DNA of 64,000 nt from Desulfobacterales bacterium (GCA_024226555.1 JAAELO010000756.1:21115-85114), one strand, 5' to 3'; positions 33,801-44,308 are shown, counted from the stretch's first letter. A program made the numbers and translations. The notes: a model not told the origin generated them from the letters alone.

Positions 33801-35141
33801 TTTAAAGCTGCCAGGATTGATCTTTCTTCAAATGAAATAATGGTTGAATCGTCAAATGGTCTCAAATTACCGCTTACTGATAAACGTGTAAGAATTCTCT
33901 TCCCATCCATGGGCTTTGGAACAGATCTAATGGCTGCAGTTTTCAGCTCTGTTGGATATAATGCCACAGCAAGAACCGATTATGATGAAGAGATTTTGAA
34001 AATCGGAAGAGCTAATACAACCTGCAAGGAATGTTTGCCACTTATCCTGACAACAGGAAACCTTCTTTCTTTCCTTAGAGAGGAGAAAAACAATGGTGAG
34101 ATCCTTGTATATTTTATGCCTTCGACCAATGGCCCGTGCAGGTTTGGTCAATATAATGTTTTTATGTCAAATTTAATAAAAAAACAAAAACTGAAAAATG
34201 TTGCTCTTCTGTCTCTGAATTCAGAAGACACTTATAATGGCCTTGGAGCTCAGTTTGAAAAGAAATTATGGTGTGTTATATTAATATCAGACCTTATGGA
34301 AGATATACATTCCATGCTCATGACAAATGCTAAAGATACAGAAAGCGCCCTTTCCATTTTTGAAAAAGAGTGGAACCATTTTGTAGGAAGAGCAAAAACA
34401 GGATCCATTAAGTCAATGGAGAGGGATCTAAAAAAAGTAGCTAAAGTACTGAAAAATATTCCATTGAAAAACCCAACCAGAAAAGTTCCAATGATATCAC
34501 TCACGGGTGAGATATTTGTTAGAAGGGATTCCTTATCAAGGCGTAATATTACAGGCATCTTAGCAAAAAAAGGTTTTGCAACCACATGCTCCCCTGTTGC
34601 AGAGTGGATATCATATACAGATTATCTCACTAAAAATAAATTATCCAAAGTGAAACTTGGAATGGCTGATAAAATTAAGTTTCTCCTGAAGAGGAGATTT
34701 ATGAATAAGTATGAGAGAAGAATAAAGAAAATTCTCAACAAAACGGGCCTTTGTCACAGTAAACCTTTATGTATTGATAAAATTGTTAAAAAAGCATCAC
34801 CATATATATCTCCATTTTTAACAGGCGAAGCTATATTAACAGTTGGTGGTGCTCTTCATGAAATAGCAGACCATGCATGCGGTATTATCTCAATAGGACC
34901 ATTTGGTTGTATGCCAAGCAGGCTATCAGAATCTGTCTTAACTGAAGTCATGAAAAAAGAGTATAAACTGGCTTCATCTGTAAATAATAAAAAGATAAGT
35001 AAAACACTGGAAGATGTTGAAGATCTACCATTTCTCTCCATCGAATCTGACGGATCTCCTTTTCCCCAATTGATCGATGCAAAACTGGATGCATTTTGTC
35101 TCCAGGCGGAACGTTTACACAGGAAGATGCTGGATTCTTGA
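30840..35141 (+). CDS. Giant CoA-dehydratase activase (two ASKHA domains + DUF2229 + HGD-D-like)
   Basis: 1433 aa. First ASKHA domain from res ~4 (GICLGASTISAVKI; cysteine motif GNKCASGTGEFFFQQL). Second from ~res 302 (LGLDVGSTTTKAVLI, GSGRKIAG, FEIGGQDAKYTHI, NEACSAGTGSFLEESA, DQCSAFISSDIKNSIHEGVE). From ~res 680 a DUF2229-type region (YPLYSTFFSELGYEPVLPES, FCYPAELSHGF, PFVQGESF) and then dehydratase-like cysteine motifs (TTCKECLPLILTTGNLL, GPCRFGQYNVF). This long form occurs in anaerobes beside or instead of the small activase. It may be a self-contained electron-transfer enzyme; substrate unknown. Diverges from the TetR operon. Confidence 0.88.
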   Translation: MSIKKNAIGICLGASTISAVKIKEGANGFETVCKIKKGHDGDPKKVLLSVLNDLDIDNSDSICITGRKLSKNVNLTSISEPKAVELSFASVKPIGTSCPAVVSAGGETFMVYALDSKGKISRIITGNKCASGTGEFFFQQLRRMDVSIEEASSYAETAKPYQVSGRCSVFCKSDCTHATNKGIPKSEVTAGLCKMMSEKILGLLKKIDMKNIMITGGTSNNKIMLKYLKEEIDGLIIPDNAEYFEAFGAALYADKNKTKKYKGVEKLFAIKNEQNDIHPPLSDVKNQVTFKTIKKDKIRRDDLCILGLDVGSTTTKAVLIRKDDRAFLASVYLRTNGDPVTASLNCYKEILSEIEKSVGLKGVEIEGLGVTGSGRKIAGLHAGSDGVINEIIAHATASVYFDKNVDTIFEIGGQDAKYTHISQGVPSDYAMNEACSAGTGSFLEESALETLGIHVEDIGDIALKGLKPPNFNDQCSAFISSDIKNSIHEGVEREDIVAGLVYSICMNYTNRVKGNREVGEKIFMQGGVCYNKAVPLAMAYLTGKPVIVPPEPGLMGAFGVALEIIKRIDEGILPKENFDLETLVKKDFKYGKSFICEGGKERCDRKCEISMIILDNQKHPFGGACNRYENIRKKADYDINELDLVKLRQNLIFDKYGAKKPAQSKGKIGFNKSFLVNTYYPLYSTFFSELGYEPVLPESASQHGIDERNAAFCYPAELSHGFIHTLINSKEPPDYIFLPHLKAVPSSNKSIHSQVCPFVQGESFILKSTFKNKIESKGCKVLTPLLDMTKGLEDVEKAFVKTAVSMGENKKDAIAAFIRAVDSQNRCFSEMKQIGKDALDHINRVSHKKTIVLFGRPYNAFPNEAHMGIPGKIASRNTVVIPFDFLPYERESCEITMYWGVGQQLMKAAEFTSKNPNLFGIFITNFSCGPDSFIVSYFRNKMGKKPSLTLELDSHTADAGIETRIEAFFDIIEGYRRVKLKDKEETDFKAARIDLSSNEIMVESSNGLKLPLTDKRVRILFPSMGFGTDLMAAVFSSVGYNATARTDYDEEILKIGRANTTCKECLPLILTTGNLLSFLREEKNNGEILVYFMPSTNGPCRFGQYNVFMSNLIKKQKLKNVALLSLNSEDTYNGLGAQFEKKLWCVILISDLMEDIHSMLMTNAKDTESALSIFEKEWNHFVGRAKTGSIKSMERDLKKVAKVLKNIPLKNPTRKVPMISLTGEIFVRRDSLSRRNITGILAKKGFATTCSPVAEWISYTDYLTKNKLSKVKLGMADKIKFLLKRRFMNKYERRIKKILNKTGLCHSKPLCIDKIVKKASPYISPFLTGEAILTVGGALHEIADHACGIISIGPFGCMPSRLSESVLTEVMKKEYKLASSVNNKKISKTLEDVEDLPFLSIESDGSPFPQLIDAKLDAFCLQAERLHRKMLDS

Positions 35142-35522
35142 AAAAATGTATTTAAAACGTAGATGAAATCTTGAATTATCTCTTTTTATCTTCAGGTATT
35201 TGGTTTTTGATAGTTTCAATAGTTTAAAAAGTTATATTTTATGCAGTTAATTAAATCATTATCTGTTTTTATAGCTTTCGATATTTAGATTACTTAAGCA
35301 CCACAAACATTTAAAACACAATAATACTTATAGTTTGTGGCTATACAACTTAAACTTATTTTAGAATATCTTCATTTTATCCCTTTATTTTTAAGTGTAT
35401 TCGTTTGAATTTAAGTTTTAAATACTATCATAATATGGTAAATATTTATAATCAGCTTTGTTTCTGAAGTTAATTATCCAAATATAACAAGAGTTTACTA
35501 ACCACGCAGGAAACGTAAAATT
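35142..35522. other. Intergenic region, no recognised features
   Basis: 381 bp of AT-rich sequence between the activase and the hybrid kinase genes. It must hold a promoter; I see no ORF, hairpin terminator or MITE in it. Confidence 0.4.
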
Positions 35523-38500
35523 ATGAATTTCAACAGCCTCAAAATAAAGCAAAGTATCTGTTTTGGAATAATAATGTTTATTCTTACAGGTGTGAACCTT
35601 TTTTCTATCAACAGAATGGAAAAGCTAAAAGATAAAATAGATGAGATCACCGAGAGTAGTATTCCTGTGATGCTTACCATCTCTGAAATTAACCTGAATA
35701 CCTCCAAACTGAGAAATCACGAGCTGCAACATGCTTTTATCAAAAATTCCGCCGAGATGAGAGGTCGTGAAGAGCAGATGGATCAGTTGAAAAGAGCAAT
35801 TAACAGAGATGTTAGAAATTATGAAGCAACTATATTAACAGCACTTGAAAAAAGACGTTTTAAAGTATTTAAAAGTAAATGGGTAAATTACTCCCTTTTC
35901 CATAAAAGCTTTCTGAAACTTTCAAAAGCAAACCTGAAAAAAGATGCTCTTGAGATTTTGAATGATGAAGCTCTTGAGCTCTTTGATGAGTTCAGTAAAG
36001 ACCTGGATCAACATGTAAAGACTATAAAAATAAGAGCAATAAACTCAACAAAATTAGCTGCTGCTGAGTATTCCACAGCTCGTATGATTGTATTCATTCT
36101 TCTTGCATGCACGATTTTATTTTCAATGATAATTGCAGCACTACTTGTTCGTTCAATCAGTGTCCCAATTAACAACCTGAAAAAAGCTGCCCAGAATGTT
36201 TCTGAAGGAAATCTTGATATTGACCTTCAAATAAAAAGTCGTGATGAGATAGGAAATCTATCCAAATCATTTAACAAAATGACACAGTCACTTCAGGAAG
36301 CCCAAAGTCGGAGCGAGATGATTAACTGGTTTAAAACCAGCCAGAATGAACTCAATGAGATTATGAGTGGTGATAAAGATCTTAGAGATCTATCATCAAA
36401 CATCATCTCTTTTCTATCAACATATCTTTCAGCTTTTATCGGAGCTATCTACCTGGCTGAAGATAGTGGCGATCTAAAACTCACAGGAAGCTATGCATTT
36501 GATGGAGATAGTAAGAAAAAAATTAAAATTGGTGAAGGTCTTGTTGGTCAGGTAGCAAAAGAGAAAGAAATAATACATATTCAGGATATACCAGTGGGTT
36601 ATTTCAATATTAAATCAGGTCTTGGTCAAACAGAAACAAGGAGCCTTTTAATAGTTCCTTTTATGATTGAGGAAGAGCTAACCGGAATTATTGAACTTGG
36701 TACCCACAAAATTTTTGAAAAGGATAAGATAAAATTTTTAGAATCTGTTACAGAAAAAATTGCTGTTGCTTTCCACTCCGCAAAATCAAGGGATCAAATC
36801 GGGTACCTTCTTAAAGAGACTCAAAGACAAGCTGATAAGATGCAGATTCAACAGGTTGAGTTACAAAATGCTAAAGAGGAAGCAATACATGCTAACAATG
36901 CAAAGAGTGAATTTCTTGCAAGAATGAGTCATGAGATAAGAACCCCGATGAATGCAATTATCGGTATGGGCCATCTCGCTTTAAAAACTGATCTTACCCC
37001 AAAACAAAGGGATTATCTTGGGAAAATTCAGTCTGCATCCAACTCACTTTTGGGTATAATTAATGATATTCTTGATTTCTCGAAAATTGAAGCTGGAAAA
37101 ATGGATATTGAATATATCAAATTCCAGCTTGATGATGTTCTTGGAAATATATCCAATCTTGTTAGTATAAAAGCCGAAGAGAAAGGAGTTGAACTTTTCT
37201 TTTCTGTGGCTGAAGATATGCCGGTCTCACTTGTTGGTGACCCCTTAAGGCTACAGCAGGTTTTAACCAATTTAATGAATAATGCAGTAAAATTTACTGA
37301 AGATGGTGAAATTATTTTAAGTGTTGAGCTTGTTACCTCTGTTAATGATGATGTAACAGTTCAGTTTGCAGTTACAGATACCGGAATTGGTCTTACAGAT
37401 GATCAAATTGGTAAACTATTTAAATCATTCGCCCAGGCCGATGGCTCTACAACACGTAAGTATGGTGGTACTGGTTTGGGACTTGCTATTTGTAAACGTC
37501 TTGTGGAACTAATGGGTGGAGTTATAACCGTTACTAGCGTTCCTGGTAAAGGGAGTGTTTTTACATTTACAGTGATTTTCAAACACTCTGAAGTTCAGGA
37601 TGGTTTTGAATTTATGCCATCTGTAGAACTACGTGGCATGAATGTTCTTGTTGTGGATGACAGTGAAACATCAAGAAAAATATTGAAACAATCACTTGAA
37701 GGTTTCTCTTTCAATGTGACAACTGTAAATTCGGGCTATGAAGCGATAGATCTATTACATAAGGATAGCACTTTTGACCTTGTGTTAATGGACTGGAGTA
37801 TGCCGGGTATAAATGGAATAGAAACCGCTGAGAAGATAAAAGCTTCCGAACTTAAGAACATTCCAACAATCATTATGGTAACAGCCTATGGACGTGAAGA
37901 GATAATGAAACAGGCTGAAGAGGCCGAACTTGACGGTTTTTTAATTAAGCCTGTGAACCAATCCCTTCTATTTGACACTATAATGGGTATTTTTGGCAAA
38001 AAAGAGACTAAACGTAAAAAATCAACTACCAACATTAACCCTTTAGAAATCAGAAAAATAAAGGGAACTAACATTCTTCTTGTTGAAGATAATGAAATAA
38101 ATCAGGAAGTTGCAACAGGCCTTTTGACTGGTGTGGGTTTAAAAGTTGAAATTGCAGGTAATGGTAAAATTGCTTTAGATATTGTAGAGGAGAGAGGCGA
38201 AGAGTTTGATATAGTTCTAATGGATTTACAAATGCCTGAAATGGATGGATTTGAAGCAACAAAAAAAATCAGAGCTCTTGATAAAAATTCCAAAATACCA
38301 ATTATTGCCATGACAGCTCACGCGATGGCAGGCGACAGGGAAAAGTGTCTGGATGCAGGTATGAACGACCATGTTACCAAACCAATCGATCCTGAGAAAC
38401 TTTTCAGTACTCTTATTAAGTGGATTAAGAAAGAGAAAATCGCAAATGGCAAAACTACCCCGGAAAAAGTAACTTTTGAAACAAGTGAAGTTCCGGAAAT

Positions 38501-39110
38501 TCCAGGGATTGATGTTAAAGCAGGAATTAAAAGAGTTGGCGGTAGTTGGGATCTGTTTAAAGGCATTTTGATTAAGTATTTCAAAAACAATGCAGAGGAT
38601 GCAGCGGAACTTTCAAAAGCAGTTGAAGAGAAAGATTGGGAAGAATCAAAGCAGATTGTACACAAAATTAAAGGTGTCTCTGGTAATCTTGCTGCAACAG
38701 GTCTTTATGAAGCATCTGAAAAACTTGAAGATATAATTCTTAGTGATAAGAAAGGAAAAATTAATCCTGCACTTAAGAGATTTAATTCAGAATGGACAAC
38801 TCTTTTTGAAGTTTTAAACGAGTTTTTTCATGAGAATGGTGATGAGTCTGAAAAATCTGAAACCCTCAAAAAACCTGTTGATCTTAACAAGGTTCATTCC
38901 GCTCTTTCTGAACTTAAAGAAGCGATTAAGTCCAGAAAACCTAAGAAATGCAAGCCATATCTGGAAGAACTATTAAACTTTTCATGGCCGGAAGAACTTC
39001 ATGGCAATTTGGATAGTATTGGTAAATATGTAAAAAGATATAAATTCAAAGAAGCACAAAGCGAACTTGATGCAATAGAAGATTTTATTGAGAAAAATTC
39101 AGGGGTATAG
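35523..39110 (+). CDS. Hybrid sensor histidine kinase (HAMP-GAF-HisKA-HATPase-REC-REC-HPt)
   Basis: 1195 aa. TM1 at res ~10-28, a helical periplasmic sensor (4-helix-bundle type), TM2 ~185-210, HAMP, GAF (~270-420), HisKA with [14 protein letters not shown] (His470), HATPase with [18 protein letters not shown], two receiver domains (phospho-acceptors Asp757 in LMDWSMPG and Asp901 in [11 protein letters not shown]), and HPt with [15 protein letters not shown] (His1047). A full phosphorelay in one chain. Four bases separate it from the HD-GYP response regulator, the obvious output partner. Signal not predictable. Confidence 0.95.
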   Translation: MNFNSLKIKQSICFGIIMFILTGVNLFSINRMEKLKDKIDEITESSIPVMLTISEINLNTSKLRNHELQHAFIKNSAEMRGREEQMDQLKRAINRDVRNYEATILTALEKRRFKVFKSKWVNYSLFHKSFLKLSKANLKKDALEILNDEALELFDEFSKDLDQHVKTIKIRAINSTKLAAAEYSTARMIVFILLACTILFSMIIAALLVRSISVPINNLKKAAQNVSEGNLDIDLQIKSRDEIGNLSKSFNKMTQSLQEAQSRSEMINWFKTSQNELNEIMSGDKDLRDLSSNIISFLSTYLSAFIGAIYLAEDSGDLKLTGSYAFDGDSKKKIKIGEGLVGQVAKEKEIIHIQDIPVGYFNIKSGLGQTETRSLLIVPFMIEEELTGIIELGTHKIFEKDKIKFLESVTEKIAVAFHSAKSRDQIGYLLKETQRQADKMQIQQVELQNAKEEAIHANNAKSEFLARMSHEIRTPMNAIIGMGHLALKTDLTPKQRDYLGKIQSASNSLLGIINDILDFSKIEAGKMDIEYIKFQLDDVLGNISNLVSIKAEEKGVELFFSVAEDMPVSLVGDPLRLQQVLTNLMNNAVKFTEDGEIILSVELVTSVNDDVTVQFAVTDTGIGLTDDQIGKLFKSFAQADGSTTRKYGGTGLGLAICKRLVELMGGVITVTSVPGKGSVFTFTVIFKHSEVQDGFEFMPSVELRGMNVLVVDDSETSRKILKQSLEGFSFNVTTVNSGYEAIDLLHKDSTFDLVLMDWSMPGINGIETAEKIKASELKNIPTIIMVTAYGREEIMKQAEEAELDGFLIKPVNQSLLFDTIMGIFGKKETKRKKSTTNINPLEIRKIKGTNILLVEDNEINQEVATGLLTGVGLKVEIAGNGKIALDIVEERGEEFDIVLMDLQMPEMDGFEATKKIRALDKNSKIPIIAMTAHAMAGDREKCLDAGMNDHVTKPIDPEKLFSTLIKWIKKEKIANGKTTPEKVTFETSEVPEIPGIDVKAGIKRVGGSWDLFKGILIKYFKNNAEDAAELSKAVEEKDWEESKQIVHKIKGVSGNLAATGLYEASEKLEDIILSDKKGKINPALKRFNSEWTTLFEVLNEFFHENGDESEKSETLKKPVDLNKVHSALSELKEAIKSRKPKKCKPYLEELLNFSWPEELHGNLDSIGKYVKRYKFKEAQSELDAIEDFIEKNSGV

Positions 39111-39113
39111 ACG

Positions 39114-40196
39114 ATGACAGACCTATCAAAATGTACCGTTTTAGTTGTTGACGATACTGAGACCAATGTTGATATATTGGTTGAAGCATTAGATGATAGT
39201 TATGATGTGAGTGTTGCTTTGGATGGAGAAACAGCTCTGGAAATTGTGGATGAAACTCCCCCCGATCTTATTCTTTTAGATATTATGATGCCTGGTATAG
39301 ATGGTTTTAAGGTTTGCCAGTTATTAAAATCAAAGGAGAGTACAAAAGAGATTCCAATAATTTTTCTGACTGCAATGAATGACCTTGAAAGTAAGACGAA
39401 GGGTTTTGAACTTGGAGCTGTTGATTTTGTTACTAAACCTTTTGAAATCACGGAAGTAAAAGCAAGGGTTAAAACCCATCTTTCCCTTAAGGTAGCAAAA
39501 GAATCTCTGAAAAATCAAAATACTATTTTGGAGGAGATGGTTGCTGAAAGGACAAGAGAACTCGAAGAAACCAAAGAGATTATAATACATTGTCTTGCAT
39601 CACTTGCTGAAACAAGAGACCCGGAAACAGGTGGACACATTTACAGAACTCAGAACTATGTAAAGGTTCTTGCTAATGAATTGAAAAGCCATGATGCTTT
39701 TAAAGATGACCTGTCAGATGACGTTGTAGATATTCTGTACAAAACAGCCCCCCTCCATGACATCGGTAAAGTAGGCGTTCCCGATGATATTCTCCTTAAG
39801 CCCGGAAAACTAACCGACGAGGAATTTGAAGAGATGAAGAACCACACAGTGTACGGTAGAGATGCTATTATCTCATCCGGCGCAGACCTTGAATCCAATA
39901 CATTCTTAAGATATGCATGTGAGATCGCTTATTCACATCAGGAAAAATGGGACGGTTCAGGATATCCGGAAGGAATAAGTGGGGATAATATACCAATTTC
40001 AGGAAGACTTATGGCTGTTGCAGATGTTTATGACGCTCTCATAAGTAAAAGGGTTTACAAATCTGCCATGGATCATGAAAAAGCCTGTGAAATAATCCTT
40101 GATGGAAAGGGCTCCCATTTCGATCCGAATATAGTCGATGCATTTGAAAATGTTATGGAGAAATTCAAAGTTATATCAACAGAATTTAAAGACTAA
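39114..40196 (+). CDS. Response regulator with HD-GYP phosphodiesterase output (RpfG-like)
   Basis: 360 aa. Receiver domain res 1-120 (VVDDTETNVDI, LILLDIMMPGIDG, FLTAMND, VTKPF), a coiled linker, then HD-GYP: ETRDPETGGHIYRTQNYVKV, LHDIGKVGVPDDILLKPGKL (His215-Asp216) and YSHQEKWDGSGYPEGISG with an intact GYP. It should hydrolyse cyclic di-GMP when phosphorylated, probably by the kinase encoded just upstream. Its last base overlaps the Smr gene start (TAATG). Confidence 0.95.
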   Translation: MTDLSKCTVLVVDDTETNVDILVEALDDSYDVSVALDGETALEIVDETPPDLILLDIMMPGIDGFKVCQLLKSKESTKEIPIIFLTAMNDLESKTKGFELGAVDFVTKPFEITEVKARVKTHLSLKVAKESLKNQNTILEEMVAERTRELEETKEIIIHCLASLAETRDPETGGHIYRTQNYVKVLANELKSHDAFKDDLSDDVVDILYKTAPLHDIGKVGVPDDILLKPGKLTDEEFEEMKNHTVYGRDAIISSGADLESNTFLRYACEIAYSHQEKWDGSGYPEGISGDNIPISGRLMAVADVYDALISKRVYKSAMDHEKACEIILDGKGSHFDPNIVDAFENVMEKFKVISTEFKD

Positions 40197-40465
40197 TGGA
40201 TGAACATATTGAATTTCCGATAACAGATGAACTTGATCTTCATACATTCAGCCCTAAAGAGGTTTCTGAACTACTTCCCGAGTACTTTATTGAATGCCGG
40301 AAAAAAAGTATTTTCTCCGTTCGTGTTATCCATGGTAAAGGTAAGGGGATTCTAAAAAAAAGAGTCCACTCTCTGCTCAAAAAAAATGAACTGGTCCTTG
40401 ATTATCACGAAGCAACACCCTCTCATGGAGGTTGGGGGGCAACAATAGTTGAACTTAAGAAATGA
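40196..40465 (+). CDS. Smr-domain protein
   Basis: 89 aa, essentially one Smr domain: ELDLHTFSPKEVSELLPEYF (DLH motif), SVRVIHGKGKGILKKRVH (HGKG motif) and a final SHGGWGATIVEL. Stand-alone Smr proteins are linked to nucleic-acid cleavage and to rescue of collided ribosomes. Overlaps the HD-GYP gene stop, so it is translationally coupled, and is followed 74 bp later by rapA. Confidence 0.88.
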   Translation: MDEHIEFPITDELDLHTFSPKEVSELLPEYFIECRKKSIFSVRVIHGKGKGILKKRVHSLLKKNELVLDYHEATPSHGGWGATIVELKK

Positions 40466-40539
40466 ACTGCACAATGACATTCATCTGTTTTTCTGATATA
40501 CATCTCTTTTTATAATAAAATGAAAGACAGGATATATAA

Positions 40540-43152
40540 ATGTTCAATTTTAAAGAAGGCCAACGCTGGATCAGTGAGATGGAGCCGGAACTCGGCCTGG
40601 GAACACTATTTGAAGAAAAAAACAACAGGATTACTATTCATTTTACAGGTAGTAATTGCACGCGGCAATACGCCCTGACAACTGCCCCTTTAAAAAGGGT
40701 GAAGTTTAAAGAGGGAGATGAAATATTAACTTCAGACAATCAAAAATATTTAGTCGATTCAGTTGAAGAAAAAAATCATCTTTTCTACTACATAAGTTCA
40801 GGTTTTGAAATTTCAGAGAAAGACCTTTCAGATACAATGAGTTTTACTTCTCCAAAAGATCGGATATTTGCCGGCCTCTTCGATTCAGTTAAAAACTTTA
40901 ACTTAAGATATGAAGCAAACCTTCAAAAATATAAAGCTGAAAAATCAGATGTTACAGGTTTTATTGGTGGAAAAATAGAACTTATCCCCCACCAGTTCTA
41001 CATCGCAAATATAGTATCACAAAGATTTGTCCCAAGGGTGTTGCTTTCAGATGAAACCGGCCTTGGTAAAACAATTGAAGCATGTCTGATAATAAACCGT
41101 CTGCTTTTAAATGAACAGATAGGAAGAGTTCTTATCATTGTACCGGACTCCCTTGTTCATCAGTGGTTTATAGAACTTTACAGGCGTTTTAATCTTTCAT
41201 TTAATATCTACAGGGATGACTGTCTTAAAGATTCAGTAGATAACCCATTTATGGAAAACCAAACAGGTATTGTAAGTTTTGATCTTATAACCGAAAATCC
41301 CCAAATAAATGAAAAGATAATTGAAGCAGGCTATGACCTTGTTGTTGTGGATGAAGCGCATCATTTAGATGCAGGAAGCACAACCTACAATTTTATTAAA
41401 GCATTAACAGGAAGAAAAACAGGTCTGATACTGCTTACAGCAACACCCGAACAACTGGGAGAAGAGAACCATTTCCACCATCTGGCTCTCCTGGATTCCA
41501 AGAGATACAGCAGCTTTGAAGCATACCAAAAAGACAGGTCTGAATATAAGAAAGTAGTGAATCATATAATCTCTCTCCAGAAAGAGGGAAAAGATAAAGA
41601 GATTGAAGAACTTTTAGATCAGAGAGGACCCGGAAGAGCAGTATTTAGGAATACCAGGGAGACAATTAAGGGTTTTCCACAAAGAAAAGGAGTTCTATAT
41701 CCATTAAATGGTTCAGATAAAAACGCAAAACTTATCTGGTTAAGAGACATTCTTAAAGAATTAAAGGGTAAGAAAACATTTCTGATCTGTGAATCAAGAG
41801 AGAGGTCAGTTGAGATTGAGTCATACTTAAAATCAAATATAAAACTCAACATAGCCCTGTTTAACGAAGATATGACCATTCTTCAAAGGGACAGAAGTGC
41901 AGCCTGGTTCTCTGAAGAAAATGGAGCAATGGTTCTTATCTGCTCAGAAATTGGTGGTGAAGGCAGAAACTTCCAGTTTGCAAGTGAACTTATAATGATG
42001 GATGTTCCATTTAACCCGGAACTGATAGAACAAAGAATAGGAAGGTTAGATCGAATAGGTCAGAAAAACGAAATAACAATTCACTTGCCATATATTAAAA
42101 AATCACCAGAAGCCCTTCTCGTCAATTGGTATGATAATCTTGGGTTGTTCAAACAGAATATTAACGGGATTCATCAAATCTTTACTAAATTTAAAGATAC
42201 TATTTCAAAACTGATAGGTGATGTTTCACAAACAGGAGAGATTAACAAAAACAGAGTTGAAGCTCTTTTAAATGAAACTGATGATTATAAAGTTAAGTTA
42301 CTAAAAAAATTAAGTGACGGAAAAGATATTCTTATTGAACTCAACTCATTTCGGCCTAATGTATCAAAAGGTTTGATCAAAAGCATTCAGGCTGAGGATA
42401 GCGAAGAGCTTGATGATTTTATGATAAGGATCTTTGAACACTTTAACGTTCCTTATGAAGATACTCTAAAAAGAACCTATAAACTCTATCTTGCAAAAGT
42501 GGACTCAGGTTTTCCAACCCCGCCACTTAAACAAAACCAGATGATGATAACTTTTGACAGGGATCTTTCAGTTACAAGAGACGATATAGATTTTATGAGT
42601 CAGGATCATCCAATGGTATCAGATTGTATCGATCTTTTAATATCAGCTGAAACCGGAAATACTGCAATTGGTGAAATTGATGCAGGTGAATTTAAATTAG
42701 TTCTTGAGTCTGTATATATTTTAGAGTGCGTAGCTCCGGCAAATGTATATATCAGGAAGTTTCTACCAAAAACTCCAATCAGAGTCGTTATAGATCATAC
42801 CATGAAAGATGTGACTAAAGAATACAGTTTTGATCAGTTTAAAGACCTTAAAAATGGTGATAAATCTTTCCTCAATGTTCCTGAAATAAAAGAGAAGTTA
42901 CTTCCGAATATTATAGCCCAAACATTGAAAAAAGCAGAAGCCGTTGCAACAAAAACCAAAGAAGAAGCTAATCTTGCAGCAATCGAAATTTCCGGGGGAG
43001 AAGTAAAAAGACTTGAACGCCTAAAGGAAAATAACCCGGGAATCAGAGATGAAGAGATTGAAGCTGCAAAATATCAGACAAAGATGCTTAGTGAATACAT
43101 AATGAAAGGTAGGTTAAGGTTAGATGCTTTAAGAGTTGTTCTTTTTAAGTAG
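40540..43152 (+). CDS. rapA: RapA-like SNF2 ATPase (RNA polymerase recycling)
   Basis: 870 aa, a little shorter than E. coli RapA (968). The N-terminal tandem Tudor-like region begins as in RapA (QRWISEMEPELGLGTLFEE). Helicase motifs: I SDETGLGKTIEACLII, II VVDEAHHL, III LLTATPEQLGEENHFHHL, V/VI SEIGGEGRNFQFA and QRIGRLDRIGQKNEI. The C-terminal RapA region follows. RapA binds RNA polymerase and uses ATP to recycle stalled or post-termination complexes. The 74-bp gap after Smr without a terminator suggests co-transcription with the kinase/HD-GYP genes. Confidence 0.9.
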   Translation: MFNFKEGQRWISEMEPELGLGTLFEEKNNRITIHFTGSNCTRQYALTTAPLKRVKFKEGDEILTSDNQKYLVDSVEEKNHLFYYISSGFEISEKDLSDTMSFTSPKDRIFAGLFDSVKNFNLRYEANLQKYKAEKSDVTGFIGGKIELIPHQFYIANIVSQRFVPRVLLSDETGLGKTIEACLIINRLLLNEQIGRVLIIVPDSLVHQWFIELYRRFNLSFNIYRDDCLKDSVDNPFMENQTGIVSFDLITENPQINEKIIEAGYDLVVVDEAHHLDAGSTTYNFIKALTGRKTGLILLTATPEQLGEENHFHHLALLDSKRYSSFEAYQKDRSEYKKVVNHIISLQKEGKDKEIEELLDQRGPGRAVFRNTRETIKGFPQRKGVLYPLNGSDKNAKLIWLRDILKELKGKKTFLICESRERSVEIESYLKSNIKLNIALFNEDMTILQRDRSAAWFSEENGAMVLICSEIGGEGRNFQFASELIMMDVPFNPELIEQRIGRLDRIGQKNEITIHLPYIKKSPEALLVNWYDNLGLFKQNINGIHQIFTKFKDTISKLIGDVSQTGEINKNRVEALLNETDDYKVKLLKKLSDGKDILIELNSFRPNVSKGLIKSIQAEDSEELDDFMIRIFEHFNVPYEDTLKRTYKLYLAKVDSGFPTPPLKQNQMMITFDRDLSVTRDDIDFMSQDHPMVSDCIDLLISAETGNTAIGEIDAGEFKLVLESVYILECVAPANVYIRKFLPKTPIRVVIDHTMKDVTKEYSFDQFKDLKNGDKSFLNVPEIKEKLLPNIIAQTLKKAEAVATKTKEEANLAAIEISGGEVKRLERLKENNPGIRDEEIEAAKYQTKMLSEYIMKGRLRLDALRVVLFK

Positions 43153-43277
43153 ATTTATAATTTTGCGTTCTCGTTTCAAGCCTTTTAAGCGAAAAAAATA
43201 AAACCTGAACTTTTTGTAAAAAGTCCAATCAAAAACTTTATGGTTTTGAAGAACGATTTAAAAATCCCCTCCATAGT

Positions 43278-43330
43278 CGTCATTCCAGAACGCTACAAGA
43301 AACTTGTTTTTTGGAGCGCGAGGCCGTGCC
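43278..43330. repeat. GTCATTCCAGAA repeat, variant
   Basis: Starts GTCATTCCAGAACGCTACAAG and contains CAAG-AAA-CTTG within CGCT/AGCG. Related to the copy at 43405 through its first 12 bases. Confidence 0.4.
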
Positions 43331-43404
43331 ATAAATCAATTTCTCTTCTTTAGAGTGAAAAAAATATTGAAATTTGATCTTTGGAAATATTAGCGGCAAT
43401 GGTT

Positions 43405-43450
43405 GTCATTCCAGAACCTGATTAAAGCTTGTTCTTAATCAGGTATCAGG
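43405..43450 (+). repeat. GTCATTCCAGAACCTGATTAA repeat (46 bp)
   Basis: Contains the hairpin CCTGATTAA/TTAATCAGG. The same 46 bp occur inverted at 63951-63996 without a difference that I can see. REP-like intergenic repeat. Confidence 0.65.
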
Positions 43451-43583
43451 TCGCTTTTAAAAACTATAAGAAATAAAAGGCTTTAATTTTATTTTTTCTT
43501 CCGGTTTTTATAAGCAAATCCAGGGGCTTTTTACTTTGATTTTCTATTCATGACAAGGAATCCTGAGATTTTGCTATAAAATC

Positions 43584-43892
43584 TTAAACTCTAACTGGTT
43601 CCATTTGATACAAATAAATCCGGTCAGAATCTTCCATATCAAAATCAATGTTATTTTCACATCCCATCGATGTCAGGAATTTTTTTACGAAATATAAAAC
43701 ATAGGATGGACATGAACTGCTTAAAATCCAACCATTATCATGCATATTCGCATTGTGAACATTAATAAAGCTGTGCCTTGGATTACTTGTTAACCCCACA
43801 TACCAACCATTGAAGCTTCCTCCAAAACTTTGTATACAATTAACAAATTCACTTGCTGTACTGATGAAATCCGGATCGATCTTGATATACAT
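43584..43892 (-). CDS. Small GIY-YIG-like protein
   Basis: 102 aa. GWYVGLTSNPRHSFINVHNA and NGWILSSS, then YVLYFVKKFLTSMGCENNID and a closing IYLYQ, match from memory a family of ~90-110-aa proteins with the pattern WYVGIT-N-P..L..H..W, related to GIY-YIG nucleases. The catalytic arginine position appears as R39. Function unknown; isolated gene. Confidence 0.45.
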   Translation of the reverse strand: MYIKIDPDFISTASEFVNCIQSFGGSFNGWYVGLTSNPRHSFINVHNANMHDNGWILSSSCPSYVLYFVKKFLTSMGCENNIDFDMEDSDRIYLYQMEPVRV

Positions 43893-44308
43893 AACGCCCT
43901 TAATCGTAATCTCAAAATATGGTTAAACACCATATTTTTATTTTTAGTAAAAAAGGTGTTTATCCTAAAAAAGTTTCAATATCAATTATTTTATTTAATA
44001 ACAGGTAAATTTGCATTTAGCTTAATATGTTAAGATCTCTCAAAACAAGGTTTGATCGGCATATTAAAAGGATGGATATATTATGGATCTATTTGAAAAA
44101 GACATTAACAATTAAAAAACATGGGACAGATGAACTCAATTGACAACTTTCAAAAGTTATTGTGGAGACCCTTATATTTACATTATTGTCAATTCATTTA
44201 CATAATCTGACGGTTCATCCTTAATTCAATAGCCAAAATACATGGCAGGTTTTAACAATCGAGTGACAGTTTTAAAAACTTAGAAAAACTCAAAAGGATT
44301 TTATAATT
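43893..44308. other. Intergenic region, no recognised features
   Basis: 416 bp between divergent genes; AT-rich, with a few short palindromes and no ORF of substance. Confidence 0.4.

Larger units (their letters stand above)
43153..43583. other. Intergenic region with REP-like repeats
   Basis: 431 bp downstream of rapA containing two GTCATTCCAGAA repeats and other dispersed repeat pieces (GCGCGAGGCCGTGCC also occurs near 63.9 kb as GCGAGGCTGTG). No ORF. Confidence 0.5.
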
